A stretch of 64,000 nt of DNA from Spinellus fusiger (Eukaryota > Mucoromycota > Mucoromycetes > Mucorales > Phycomycetaceae). How positions within the stretch are numbered: position 1 is the first letter of the stretch; each line of letters starts with the position of its first letter. The notes below the pieces were generated by a model. That model did no database searches and was not told where the DNA came from. It worked only from the letters and a program-made list of their open reading frames with translations. The DNA is taken from contig JALLLS010000054.1 of assembly GCA_025094145.1 (NCBI GenBank), positions 124,001 to 188,000 of the forward strand, read 5' to 3'. Shown here one piece after another: positions 46,633 through 58,570 of this stretch. A program made the translations under genes and the position numbers.

Positions 46633-49208
46633 TGTGCTACAACAAAGCACATCTTGTAGCTGTCATAGAGTTACAAAATACGCGATTTTCATAAAGAGAA
46701 ATAAGGTTCAGATATACTAGATTGTTGAGTTTCCATATGTACATATTTCTTTGGCTACTTATAAAAGTTTTTAATGAAGAAAAAGAAAGAGAGACTGATG
46801 ATCTCTTCATCATAAGGGTACGGAAAGAGAGAAACATGATAAATAATGTAGGCAAAATATGAAAGACATAGATTTCTCTAGCGCCCTGACGACTTGTGAA
46901 CTCAGTCATAAAAAGGTCTATTGGGGTGTCTTTTGGTTTTATAATTATTATTTCATAGAATAAAACAAAGAGTGATATAGTATACTATGTTATACTCTAG
47001 GGCTCTGTCTAAATATTTTCAGCTGATCCGTTATTTATAATCTTACAATGTAAATAAACAAATTCAAATAGTGTAGTGTGCTTCTTCTGTTGATAAAGTT
47101 CAGGCCTTTTTTATTTTTTATTTTATTTTCAGGTGTTATAGATGCTGTTTGTGAATTAGACCTGATAACCATATTATGAGAGCCTATAGAATAACTTGTG
47201 TTAATAAAGGGACCCTTTCATTTGGTTTCCGTACACTCAAACTATTGTTTTAATTTGCAATTTAATTGTAACAAGACATTAATACTTGATCTTTAATAAG
47301 AATATTCAAGTACTCTAATGTCTTTAGAAATCTAATTTGTTTCTTTTCATAATACTATTTATATAGTGAGTTGGCATTTGGTGAAGATGTAGAATGCTAT
47401 AGGTTCAGAGGAAGATCGGGTGGGTTGCCTGAAAGATTGGGCTCAATGCTGAGTTGCTATTTTATATACTCATATCAAAGATACTTTGGCGGGAAAAGTA
47501 GAGAAAGATGGGAAGAAAAAAGAGCTGAGTGAATAAACCATATTATGAAAAACAGATCCTCGTTTTTTTGTTTTTGTTTTTGTTTTTGTTTTTGTTTATA
47601 GATAATATCATGTATTCTATCTATCGTATGATCTTTTTTTTATAGATATCTTTATGAGATAAAGTGTGTTTATGTTAGCTTCATTGAGCTGCAGTTTGAT
47701 GTCAGCAATTGCTTTAGTAAGGGAGCTAGCCATACATGCTAGGGTACATAGTTTTCATCAGTGATATAAGTACGATAACTAAAACTCATGACAATCATCA
47801 TGTATATTTAAGGGATTATTTTGTGATGTTATTAATTGCTTTCGTATCACTATTGTTTTATTTGAATTGTCTTATAAATCTTATGTCAAGTTAAAGGGTT
47901 TAAAAGATGCATAATAGTCTAAAGCAACACAAAGATAAGCCAATAGATTAGAACTCTGCTCTTTTTACTCATTCCCTTTAAACTAATTTGGAAGAAGTAT
48001 ATAGTGTTCTATTAGTTTCCTACTCTATTAATTATGATGAATTATATAGACTTTCTTTCGACAAGAAAACAAAAGAATAAAAACAAAGAAAAATAGATAG
48101 AGATGCAAACGGAGATTTAAGTTATGCAAACTATTTTGTTCCATGTTCCTTGTCAAATGCTTTAGTCTGAGTGCCTTGGTCTATCTTTATGTCGTATTTT
48201 TCCAAAGAAAGAAAAAGAAAAAGAAACCTATAAAGCATAAGCTGGTATAGAACTTAAAACTGACCCTTTAAAATTAGTTGCTAAATGATCAAGAATGATA
48301 ACCACATCATTAAGTTTTTTTTTTCGAAAAGCTTACTTTAAAAGAATCAAGGACAAGCCATAATGCTAGAGAGTGACACAAGGCATTGTTTCTATTTGAA
48401 TGTCAATTCCATGTCAATTATTGTGTTAGTGCTTAGTTTGTGCCAACATTCATGCCTATGTCTAAGCCGTTATGTTTAAATGCAAGTAAAAAATACACTA
48501 AAGGAAGTGTGCATGAATGAATTGATAATGCTTTCTATATTTGAAAATTAGTTCGCGTCAAGTATCAATACAGACAATTGTCACGTGTTCAATGACATTA
48601 TTGAGGGGAATTGAAAAATTCAAACCGTTAGTGTAAAATATCGCCGAATTCTCGAGTAGCACATAAAATGTCAATATTAATGACAGGCAATGTTAATTGT
48701 CACAACCCTTGACGCTATAAAAACAGTCCTATAGTTTGTGTTTGGTTTATGGTCTATAAAAATATAGACATAAAAATACCAAATGATGGATATAATTGAA
48801 CGTATTTTTAATCATTTGTCTATTTTCCACTATTTTTTCCAAATAGGTAAATAAGAAAGGGAGGAGATCGGGTGTTAATAAATCCCATTATGAGGAAAAA
48901 GACATTGCTGTTACTTAGTTTGTAGATGAAATGGCTTTGAACACACAATTGCTTACCAGCCATACCCCCTCTTTTATTGAACTTTAAACAACAAGAGACT
49001 ATGACTCTTATCTATTGAAAAGGTTAAAAAAGGGCACAACATTTGAAAAAAGCCACAGTCGCAAATGTCCAATCAAAAGGAAGCGACAAGGACTACAAGG
49101 GAGCAATGCTTGTTATGCAACAATATTCTAGGAATCAAGGTTTTTGATTTATAGTGAAACCAGGCAATGTGAGCAATCTCTGCACAGATTTTTGCGGTCT
49201 GATCCGAC

Positions 49209-49239
<31 letters not shown>

Positions 49240-51573
49240 TTATTTTTTTCTTTATTTTTCTTTTTTATGCTCTGCACCATAACCACTTCTTAAGAAGGAA
49301 AATATTTCATTTTAAATTTGAAGAGTGTACGTCAAATAAAAGTGCTTATGGATGCAAAAGGGAAATCAGACATTTAAGTGATGGATCTCCAGCAGTTCGG
49401 TACATAGCTTTTACCTGCTATTAAGAGAGTGATTTGGAATATTCTCATATTGCCTTTCTAAGCATAGATTTTCCTTTTAAAGAGAATAAAATAGAATACA
49501 ACGCCACAAAAGGAGTGCTTATAAATAATAGTGTTTTTATCAACCAAATTGACCAATAATAATAAAATAGGTTGAATGGTAGTTGTTTGACAAGCTATAA
49601 GATTAAGACAGCCGATGCTATATTGAAGATTGTCAGTAGTATTTTTATGTTATCCTATAATTGAATTAATCAGGTATTAGAAATCAAAGATGAAAAGATA
49701 TCGATAAACTAAAAAAAGAAAAAGAAAAAAGGTAGATATCCTTGGATAAAAATAGAGCATTTCATTATCAGAACGACAGTTCAGAAGAATGGAATATCAC
49801 CCTTTCTTTTTTAGCCTTGTACAGGGTTCTGAGAAGAGAACCCAATGTATAATGTTTGAAGCAGTAGTTCCTTATTGTTATTATATAAATAAAGATAGAC
49901 TGTGGCGCTTTTTATTTACTTTCATCTCCAGATAAAGCAGAATCACACAATGGTCTATGCTAACACTGTCAATTTTAAGTAGTGTTTATTAAATTCATTG
50001 TAAATGAGTACAGAGTAAACAAGGTCATGTTGTTTGATGTGGGTTGCATGATTAAATGTTGTCTTTCTCCTAACTATTAACTGAATGAATTTAAGTGATC
50101 CACAGTCTTTAATAGATAAGAAAGAAGGTGAACATGCTCTACAAAGGGTAGAGTTCAGAATGTTGAATTACAGTTACATGGGAATTGTGTGGTTCATTTG
50201 AACCCTATCAGTTATCCTCCCATGCTGAATATACCCTAAGAGCATACACATCTTATCACATCATTGCTATTCTAGATTGTTATGCATCCATGATAGATTG
50301 TTTAACAAGATGTGGCTTGATTTATTGATTATTCTAGACCTTTTATGTTTACATAATTCTTTTGTGTCTTTTTAGTATTTCAATCTAATTGTTAAACAGC
50401 ACGGGTGAAATGAATTATAGTTGAGTTAATTTAGTTTTTAAGTTAAAATTGGAAAAGAGCCGACCTTGTGTGAGCCTATAGCCAAACAAAAACAAAGGGA
50501 AAAAAAAAGAGGGTGGAGAGTGGAGAGTAGAGAGTAGAGAGAGAGAAAAGCAAAATTAGAGTACCGAAGCACCCCCGGAAGAAAAGAATTATCTCTTTGA
50601 GTTTGTACGTAAATAAAAGCATAATTGTCTTATCAACTGCATGCTATGCAACGACCCTGATGGGAACACATTTACAGGGTAAAATGACTCATTCTCTAGG
50701 GACATCATGGACATTCTCATAAAAGCATTAAACCGCAATCTTATCTATCATAAATCAATCTTGGAGTATGTCTATTGCTATTCCATCTACATTGGAAGAG
50801 ACTGAAGGAGAAAACTGACAGAAATAAGAGGGTTGAATGAAAATAAACATGTTAAGATTATTTTCCCCATACTGGTTAAAAAACTCCCTATCTTGTAACA
50901 GTCCGGGCCGGAATGTAGTCTGTTTCGTCAATGATTGTTGCACTGATTCTTTTTCCTGATATTCGGTCACGACAGCTATTGCCAAACGGATCTTTAGGCA
51001 ACTATGGTAACCCAGAGTCACTTCTTTTTTTTATTTGAAAATTAAGAACTAAGGGTGTAGTTACGCATTTCCTAATCATCTCATTTTGACAATAGACTGA
51101 ATAAGGAACTTGCAGTTTATAAGCAACAAGAGTCAGGTACCGCCAATCTTCATCAAGACACAGCGTAGTGAGTCATTTCTGACCCTTCAACCTTCCTAGA
51201 TACATAACTATAGACATGATCATTCCATCTCATACTACTGAGCTGGTTGACTGCTCTAGTATCTTGGTGATATCACTAATATCTAAATGAAAATGTCACT
51301 TTTATCGAAATTCAAGTATTACTAGACACACTACGGCTCTCTGACTGGATCTGGAAAAGAGTGAAAGTTTATATTTCAAGACTTGCCGTGTATCCATACA
51401 CAGTCTCACTCACGGGATGATTTGTCTCTTGCACTTCTTCAACATTCAAACACCGAAAATAATAGTAACCACAAATACCAATACTGCTTTTTTACAGTTT
51501 ACACTTTTAGCAACTTTGTTTTTATTATCTTACAATTTAAAAAAAGATATATCCGTTTTAAGAATTCTGCCAT

Positions 51574-51612
51574 CAGCGCCACAGTTCCACGGGCTGATGT
51601 ACTGTGGCGCTG
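51574..51612. promoter_or_regulatory. Perfect 12-bp GC-rich inverted repeat upstream of the 51.8-kb gene
   Basis: CAGCGCCACAGT (51574-51585) and ACTGTGGCGCTG (51601-51612) flank a 15-bp spacer. It stands out in very AT-rich surroundings and lies 200 bp upstream of the start codon at 51812. It may be a regulator site or an RNA hairpin in the leader; position is the only functional evidence. Confidence 0.5.
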
Positions 51613-51811
51613 TAGTACCTATTCTTTCGGCTCTCTGCCTTGTGGGTCAACAGTGGGCGAATGGTAGGACTAAAGTGACAGGTATAAAAGCTTATTGAAA
51701 TAAAAGAGAGCTACTTTCTTCTATTATCAAGTCAAAAGGGAAAAAAAGAAGAAAAAAAATTCATAAGAATATAAAGTAACAAAGATTTATATCAACAAAA
51801 AAGTGTTTCTT

Positions 51812-52993
51812 ATGTCTATTCCCCCTTTATGGAACGAATCCGACAAAGAAGTGCCATACGAAACTTCACCTTCTTCTACAGCCACTATTCTGCCTTCACC
51901 AATTATGACAGCACCTTTGGTTGCACCTGGTTATGCATACCAGCCATTCTACATGAATGCATCTTCGGACATGCATTTTAATCACTATTTACCATCTCTG
52001 GACAGTCAGCCTGCCTGTAGCCCATCATGGACGACAAGGACATCTGTTCATGCCTGGCCAGAAAATAGTGCTTCATTCAATGACTATTATAATGATCCGC
52101 CAGATCCTTTTCTTTCTCGCTATTCTCCCATTCCTTCTTACAGGCCTATAGACTCGAGTTTCTCAGAAATGATCAACCACCTGCCATCAGCCCCTCCTCC
52201 TCCTCTACAGCCAGAGATACCATGGTCTAGTATACCTTCTTCTTTGTCCAATCCACTTCCTCCATCCACTCCAAGACTGAGATCTCCTCGCAAACGTACC
52301 AAAACAACAGAGTCATTCACATCTTGCTACCAAACCAATTCTTCAATGGAAGCAAAGCGAGCCTATGTTGTAAAGAAAGAGCTAGCCACAGTGCCAGAAC
52401 CCGTGCCTCTGTCTCCAACAAGGCGTCCGGAAGTCTCTAGATCAACCCCTCCTGCAACCACACTAGTGCCTGTTGAAAGGGCTTGTCACAAGTCACTTAA
52501 AACCATGGAGAATGAGCTATCATTTCTTGCAGATGAAACAGTTGCCATTACCATTGTCTTGGACTCTTTAAGAAATGCATTTGTCGCTACTACGCCACAG
52601 GATCCACCACCAGCATTACACAATCCTACCCACAGTTCAACTAATCCAGTAGTAGGGCCAATGAAAACGCCAGTCCTGCTCAAGGCACCTGCAAAGAGCA
52701 CAGAAACCCAATCTGTCTATACCTCCGACATGGACAAGGAAGTTCGGACAGCCTATGATGACCTTATGATGCAAGTAAAACAACTGGAAAAGAAGATACT
52801 ACGACTTGAAGAACAAATGAAGACTGTTCATTCAAAATGCCCCTCCCTTGAACTTACTCACTTAAAACGACGCCATTCTGAGGCTGAGGAAGAAGAAGAG
52901 GAAGAAGACACCAAAAAAGACACCAAAAAAGACCAAGACACATCTCACTGTGGTGATTCAGTACTGTTGACATCAGATTCTATGCAAGAATAA
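51812..52993 (+). CDS. Unrecognised Ser/Pro-rich protein with C-terminal coiled coil and acidic tail
   Basis: A single exon of 393 aa starting MSIPPLWNESDKEVPYE. I do not recognise a family. Residues 1-230 are rich in Pro, Ser and Thr with several SP/TP sites and a short basic patch (RLRSPRKRTKTTESF near 155-170) that could be a nuclear localisation signal. A helical segment near 230-260 (MENELSFLADETVAITIVL) and a coiled coil near 315-345 (MMQVKQLEKKILRLEEQM) follow. The C-terminus has a run of Glu and then repeated Lys-Asp/Thr units. The composition suits a regulatory or scaffold protein, perhaps nuclear, but that is inference. Coding evidence is the long open frame and codon use unlike the surrounding AT-rich DNA. 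The frame extends three codons further to a GTG, but the first ATG is at 51812. Confidence 0.65.
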   Translation: MSIPPLWNESDKEVPYETSPSSTATILPSPIMTAPLVAPGYAYQPFYMNASSDMHFNHYLPSLDSQPACSPSWTTRTSVHAWPENSASFNDYYNDPPDPFLSRYSPIPSYRPIDSSFSEMINHLPSAPPPPLQPEIPWSSIPSSLSNPLPPSTPRLRSPRKRTKTTESFTSCYQTNSSMEAKRAYVVKKELATVPEPVPLSPTRRPEVSRSTPPATTLVPVERACHKSLKTMENELSFLADETVAITIVLDSLRNAFVATTPQDPPPALHNPTHSSTNPVVGPMKTPVLLKAPAKSTETQSVYTSDMDKEVRTAYDDLMMQVKQLEKKILRLEEQMKTVHSKCPSLELTHLKRRHSEAEEEEEEEDTKKDTKKDQDTSHCGDSVLLTSDSMQE

Positions 52994-54105
52994 CGCTTTA
53001 TACACCCCATGCATTATGAACTCATCAAACTATAAGACAACATTGTTATGCCAGATTCTTTGTAATGGCCACCCTTTCTCTATTATCCTACGTCTCCAAG
53101 CAAATAGAAGAAGTCTGTGGCTTGGTATCTATAGCAAGTCTACTCTTTTCCCCACTATTTACTATGCATCAGAGAATGAACGCACTTTCTTTTTCCATTT
53201 CCCTCTGTTTTGTCTATCTTTTTCATGCCCTTTTTACTTTCATCTCCGACTCTTACTATCTGTTCTCTTTCTCTTTACCACTTTATTTTCTATTCTTTTC
53301 TTCTATTCAAAACAGTCACTCTATCTATTTATAGAGTTATCTATTTATCCTTACTACTCCAGTGCATATATTTCATGAGAAATCTCTTTTGCTTTTCATT
53401 GACCATGCTATCTTTCTATTATCATTATCATTCCTAGTATTCTTATCCCTATTTCTATCTCTATTTCTATTTCTATTTCTATTTCTATTTCTATTTCTAT
53501 TCTTATCCCTATTCCTGAAGTGTGTTCAATAGCCTACACAGACGGGAGTGTGTAATTTTTACTTTCTTTTTTTTTCTTTTTTTTTTCTTTTCATGGTATT
53601 ATGCGTCTCTTTCGCACTCTATTTCTGTTTATTAATTCTTTTCATAAAATACTACCCTTTATTAAAAAAAAATACTTTGCACTGTACTATACTATCTTGA
53701 GAAGAGAGAGAAGAAGGAAAAAGAAAGAGAGAGAGGGTGGCACGTGAAGATTCACCATGGAACATAACAAAATGAAGGCCAACATGGTCCCTTGCAAGAC
53801 AAAGATTTATAATAACATTTCTACACTGATAGTGTAGGTCGGAATTAATTCTCCCAAGAGGCAGTGCTGTAGTGGTGTCACTTTATGACCTCTGGTTTAT
53901 CTACACTTTAGCTATATTTTAGCTATATTTTAGCTATATTTTAACTACACTTTAGATGTTTGGTCCAAATTGAAGGAAGAAAATGAAAATTTGAAAGAAA
54001 AAAAAACTTAAACAATTTTCTTCCCCGCTTCTATTTTCTTCCCCTTCTTTTTCCTTCTTTCATTTTCAACTCTCCTCCCAACTCTTTCTTTTCTCTTCTT
54101 CAATA
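52994..54105. other. Intergenic with TTTCTA microsatellite
   Basis: The 3' flank of the 51.8-kb gene and 5' flank of SDHA. It contains (TTTCTA)n at about 53446-53510, a TTTAGCTATA-type repeat at about 53905-53955, and a pyrimidine-rich leader (53995-54100) directly before the SDHA start. Open frames in 53016-53437 are low-complexity and not called. Confidence 0.6.
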
Positions 54106-54415
54106 ATGTTGAAGTTGCTGCATTCTGCGTCACCAGCAATGGTATTTATAATCACAATGTGTTTAGGACGGATGCTAATATGTCTCTCCGTCTTCTTTCT
54201 AGGCGCGTGCTTCTCGTAAGCAACTCACCCCCCCACCTTCAAGCCTACCACCCATAACACTAACCTACCCTGTATGTTTATTTACTAGGCACCGTCACAG
54301 GCCGTATGACTGTTCGTAGTCTTCATGCTGCCAAGCCTGCCATGCAAGTCATGGCTAGCCAGCCTCTCCATGCCACAGAAGCCAAGGTAAACAATAGCAG
54401 AGTAAACAACAACAA

Positions 54416-54474
<59 letters not shown>

Positions 54475-54530
54475 ACAACAACAACAGCAACAACAACAAC
54501 AACAACAACAGCAACAGCAACAGCAACAGC

Positions 54531-54602
<72 letters not shown>

Positions 54603-56518
54603 AACAATAAAGAGCCTTTGTCTTTGAATGCATCCTTACTAATACCTATCAGGGCTCTATTGCTAGCAAATACCCTATCATTGACCATGAATACGATGCT
54701 GTTGTAGTGGGTGCTGGTGGTGCTGGTCTCCGTGCTGCCTTTGGTCTTTCTGAAGCAGGCTTGAATGTTGCCTGCATTACCAAACTGTTCCCTACACGTT
54801 CTCATACAGTGGCTGCTCAAGTAAGTCTCCACCCTCCCTCCCCCTTTCCTATGGCAGACAATTGACGGTATCAACACACAAAGGGTGGCATCAATGCTGC
54901 TCTTGGCAATATGACAGAGGATGACTGGAGATGGCACATGTACGACACAGTCAAGGGTTCTGACTGGCTCGGTGACCAAGACGCCATCCACTACATGTGT
55001 CGTGAAGCACCCCACACTGTGGTTGAATTGGAGCACTTTGGTGTCCCCTTTTCCCGCACACCTGAAGGCAGAATCTACCAGCGTGCCTTTGGTGGCCAGA
55101 GTCTCAAGTTTGGTAAGGGTGGACAGGCCTACCGTTGTGCTGCTGTGGCTGATCGCACTGGACACGCCATTCTCCACACTCTGTATGGAAAGAGTCTGAG
55201 CTACAACACCAACTACTTTATCGAGTACTTTGCCCTTGATCTTATCATGGAAGATGGCGAGTGTAAGGGTGTCATTGCCCTGAACATGGAAGATGGTACT
55301 CTCCACAGATTCCGTTCTCACAAGACAGTGCTTGCTACTGGTGGCTACGGCCGTGCCTACTTCTCCTGCACCTCTGCCCATACATGCACAGGAGATGGAA
55401 ATGCCATGGTGGCCCGTGCTGGTCTTCCCCTCCAGGATTTGGAGTTTGTCCAGTTCCACCCTACTGGTATTTATGGTGCTGGTTGTTTGATCACTGAAGG
55501 TTCTCGTGGCGAGGGTGGTATTCTCATCAACTCTGCTGGAGAGCGTTTCATGGAGCGTTATGCCCCTACTGCCAAGGATCTTGCTTCTCGTGATGTAGTG
55601 TCTCGTGCCATGACATTGGAGATTAAGAATGGCCGTGGTGTGGGTCCTGAGAAAGACCACTGCTACCTGCAACTGCACCATCTTCCTCCCTCGGTTCTTC
55701 ATGAGCGTCTGCCTGGTATTTCCGAGACAGCAGCCATTTTTGCTGGTGTGGATGTGACCAAGGAGCCCATCCCTGTCTTGCCCACTGTCCACTACAACAT
55801 GGGTGGTATTCCTACTCGCTACACTGGTGAGGTGATCAATGTTGACAAGGACGGCAAGGATCATGTTGTGCCTGGTTTGTATGCTGCTGGTGAGGCTGCC
55901 TGTGTGTCCGTCCACGGTGCCAATCGTCTCGGTGCCAACTCTTTACTGGACATTGTTGTGTTTGGTCGTGCTGTGGCTCACCACATTGCAGAGACACTTG
56001 AGCCCAAGACTCCCCTCAAGCCATTTGCTGCTGATGCTGGTGCCGCTACCATTGCTAATCTTGATAAGCTGAGACTTGCCCAGGGAGAGAAGAGCACTGC
56101 CTCTATCCGTCTCCACATGCAAAAGGTCATGCAGGCTGATGCTGCTGTCTTCCGTACTCAGGAATCTCTTGATCAGGGTGTAAAGAACATTGACAAGGTG
56201 TTCAACTCCTTCAAGGATGTCAAGACAACTGACCGTGGTATGATTTGGAACACCGATCTTGTAGAGACACTTGAGCTTCAGAACTTGTTGACTTGTGCTT
56301 CTCAGACAATGCACGCTGCTGCTGTTCGTACTGAATCACGTGGTGCCCATGCACGTGATGATTTCCCTGACCGTAATGATGATCAATGGATGAAGCACAC
56401 TCTGTCTTGGCAAGACCAGGAATCGGGAGAAGTCAAGTTGAGTTACCGTGGTGTGACCGCTAATACTTTGGATGAGGCCGAATGCAAGGCTGTCCCTCCT
56501 TTTGCCCGTGTTTATTAG
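54106..56518 (+). CDS. SDH1: Succinate dehydrogenase flavoprotein subunit (complex II)
   Basis: Oxidises succinate to fumarate in the mitochondrial inner membrane (TCA cycle and respiration). Five exons, 54106-54141, 54203-54215, 54289-54386, 54653-54820 and 54884-56518, give 649 aa, matching the family. Exon 2 is only 13 nt. Residues 1-45 ([19 protein letters not shown] onward, Arg-rich, no acids) form the mitochondrial presequence. The FAD-binding [16 protein letters not shown] motif and SHTVAAQGGIN, whose His carries covalent FAD, follow; intron 4 falls right after [28 protein letters not shown] and [19 protein letters not shown] mark the active-site and second FAD regions. Intron 3 holds a long CAA/CAG microsatellite. 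The long antisense frame over this gene is a shadow. Confidence 0.96.
54403..54611. repeat. (CAA/CAG)n microsatellite inside SDHA intron 3
   Basis: About 68 trinucleotide units of AAC and AGC lie between donor GTAAAC (54387) and acceptor ATCAG (54652). If the intron were retained, the SDHA frame would read Asn/Ser repeats. Confidence 0.9.
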
Positions 56519-58570
56519 TGTGGACTAGTCAATAGTGTGGATGCTTATTCTATAAAGATATATTTTTTATTATTTGAATCAGAATGACCTGTATTGATCA
56601 TTGATCCATGCAACTATAAACCATCTTAAGGCCTATATTACTGGAGTTGCCCACCTTGAGTGATTTTAATGTTTAAACATTGCACTATCTTATATATACA
56701 AATATATATAAATATATACAAATATACAAATATAAGAAGGGTGGTCTTTTGACTGAAAAGCCCAAGGGTTCTTTCTTTATTGTCTTGTAGTGTATACTAT
56801 TGTCAAGCTGTAGCAGTACATTGATTCTAGACTGCTTGAATTGGATACTCTTCTATATCTGACCACCTTTTCTATATCTAAAATACAATAACATGTCTTA
56901 ACCTTACCATTATGACCAACAAATACTCATATTTATTCAAATAGTATCTGTGATAAAACAAGACTTTTATTTATTTATTTATATGGATAGTATTTCCAAT
57001 AAGAACATAAGAATATAATTACTGAAAAATCACTTTTTAAGAATGGTGAATATACTATTCTGATCGACTAATGAAGCGAGTGGATATAAGCCTTATTTCA
57101 AACAGACAAATAGCTATCTAATATCTTTCTGCTGGACATATTAGTATTTCTTGAGTGAATGAGCAAACAAGTAAGAAATATGAAACACAGGAACCATAAA
57201 AGGACTCTTCTTTTTCCTTATTTTCAAAGTTGTTCAAATGCCAAATCATAATATATACTATTCAAGCTGTTCACAGCCGGGCATTCTTAAATAACCAAGA
57301 CATACTGAGAAGATATATACTAAGTGGTTTACAGGATGCTGTTACCTTAGGTCCTATATATTAAAGAAACGGGAAACTAACAGTTAGCAAATTGTAAAAA
57401 TAAAACAGCTACAAAATCAATGGTCTGGGATGAAGCATCTATGATAAGCTGTAGTATATCTGAATGCAGTGGATAGATATCTTAGAGATAGTATAAGAGT
57501 ACAACAGCATGTATTAGTATGTATTATGTTGGGTGGTTATCTCTTCCAAGTTCTCCTATTTGTATTAACAATTAGAGTAGAATAGAAGTATAAAAGAATG
57601 ACAAACAAGTTGAATAAAAAGGAGCAGAGTGAATCGTACATTGACTAGCCAAAACACCTTTGAACCCAAGAAGCCATTGGATCAAGTGTTTCCTAAAAAC
57701 ACTTTGCTATTGATATGCTTGATATTCTAAAGGTCTTATTTCTTGCTCGTTCAATAGCCATATATCATTTCTTAAGTAGGGCAGTGTTTTGCTCTCTGGG
57801 AAAATAATGTCGAGACTATTACAGTGGTCTTGCACACATATTATGAGTAGTACTGGTTTATTAGTATGATATTCTTTTACTGAAAGACAATACTGCATTA
57901 ATTACATTATAAAAATTGATGTGACATGTTTGAACTTTTATCAGAAGTAGAAGATTTTGTGAATTCAGATATGTAAGAGATATAATCAATGTCAGATTTT
58001 GTATTGTGGGTTCACTCGGTGTTCCTAGTTCTATAAGTCTTATGAACGCTCTCTTTTGCTATGAAACAGTTCACTCAGTGATACTTCAAAAGAAAATAGC
58101 ATGGAATACATAGCAGGATGTCCATAATAATGTCCACCGTCTCTAGATCTTTGATAATCTCTTTGTTCATCAAGTCTGTTTCAGGTCAATGTTGATGAGG
58201 TAGAGCAAAGATATTTTTCATCTTTATGAGAAATGCCTTAATATTTATACCTTTGAATGAATAAACTATCCCTTTAGTTGAACAATTACAGTTAACAAAA
58301 GATGTTGTATTAATAAAAAGACAGACTTTAACAAGGAAAAGGTGCTACAGCTTGACAATAGTATACACTACAAGACAATAAAGAAAGAACCCTTGGGCTT
58401 TTCATATCTAAAGCAGGACTTTTCAGTCAAAAGACCACCCTTCTTATATTTGTATATTTGTATATATTTATATATATTTGTATATATAAGATAGTGCAAT
58501 GTTTAAACATTAAAATCACTCAAGGTGGGCAACTCCAGCAGCAGCCATTTCTGTGCCTTTGTTACCTATA
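56519..58570. repeat. Foldback structure: 175-bp near-perfect inverted repeats around 1.5 kb of AT-rich DNA
   Basis: The arm 56641-56815 recurs in reverse complement at 58343-58538. The two read identically by eye except for a 21-bp insertion in the right arm that duplicates a GAAAAG word. The 1,527-bp loop (56816-58342) shows no coding sequence. No target-site duplication is evident at the outer ends (CTGGAG...CTCCAG). It could be a non-autonomous foldback transposon or an inverted local duplication. The rest of 56519-56640 is the 3' flank of SDHA. Confidence 0.75.

Larger units (their letters stand above)
42152..51811. other. 9.6-kb gene desert, AT-rich
   Basis: No gene that I can support. 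It contains many A/T homopolymers, a (ATT)n microsatellite at about 46543-46597 followed by (AAAAT)n, a (TTTTG)n run near 47566-47598, and T/A-rich words around 49208-49265. Short frames such as 50755-51021 (minus) and 51383-51698 (plus) are unrecognised. A possible orphan exon, bounded by AG and GTAAGC, lies at about 43124-43230. A GC-rich perfect hairpin occurs at 51574-51612. Confidence 0.5.

Noticed and set aside
50755..51021. 88-codon minus-strand frame in the desert
   Set aside because: No recognisable family, no splice context and borderline length; composition is only slightly above background.
54323..55915. 530-codon open frame on the minus strand
   Set aside because: It is antisense to SDHA, translates the intronic microsatellite as a leucine run, and has no recognisable motif; it is a shadow of biased codon use in SDHA.
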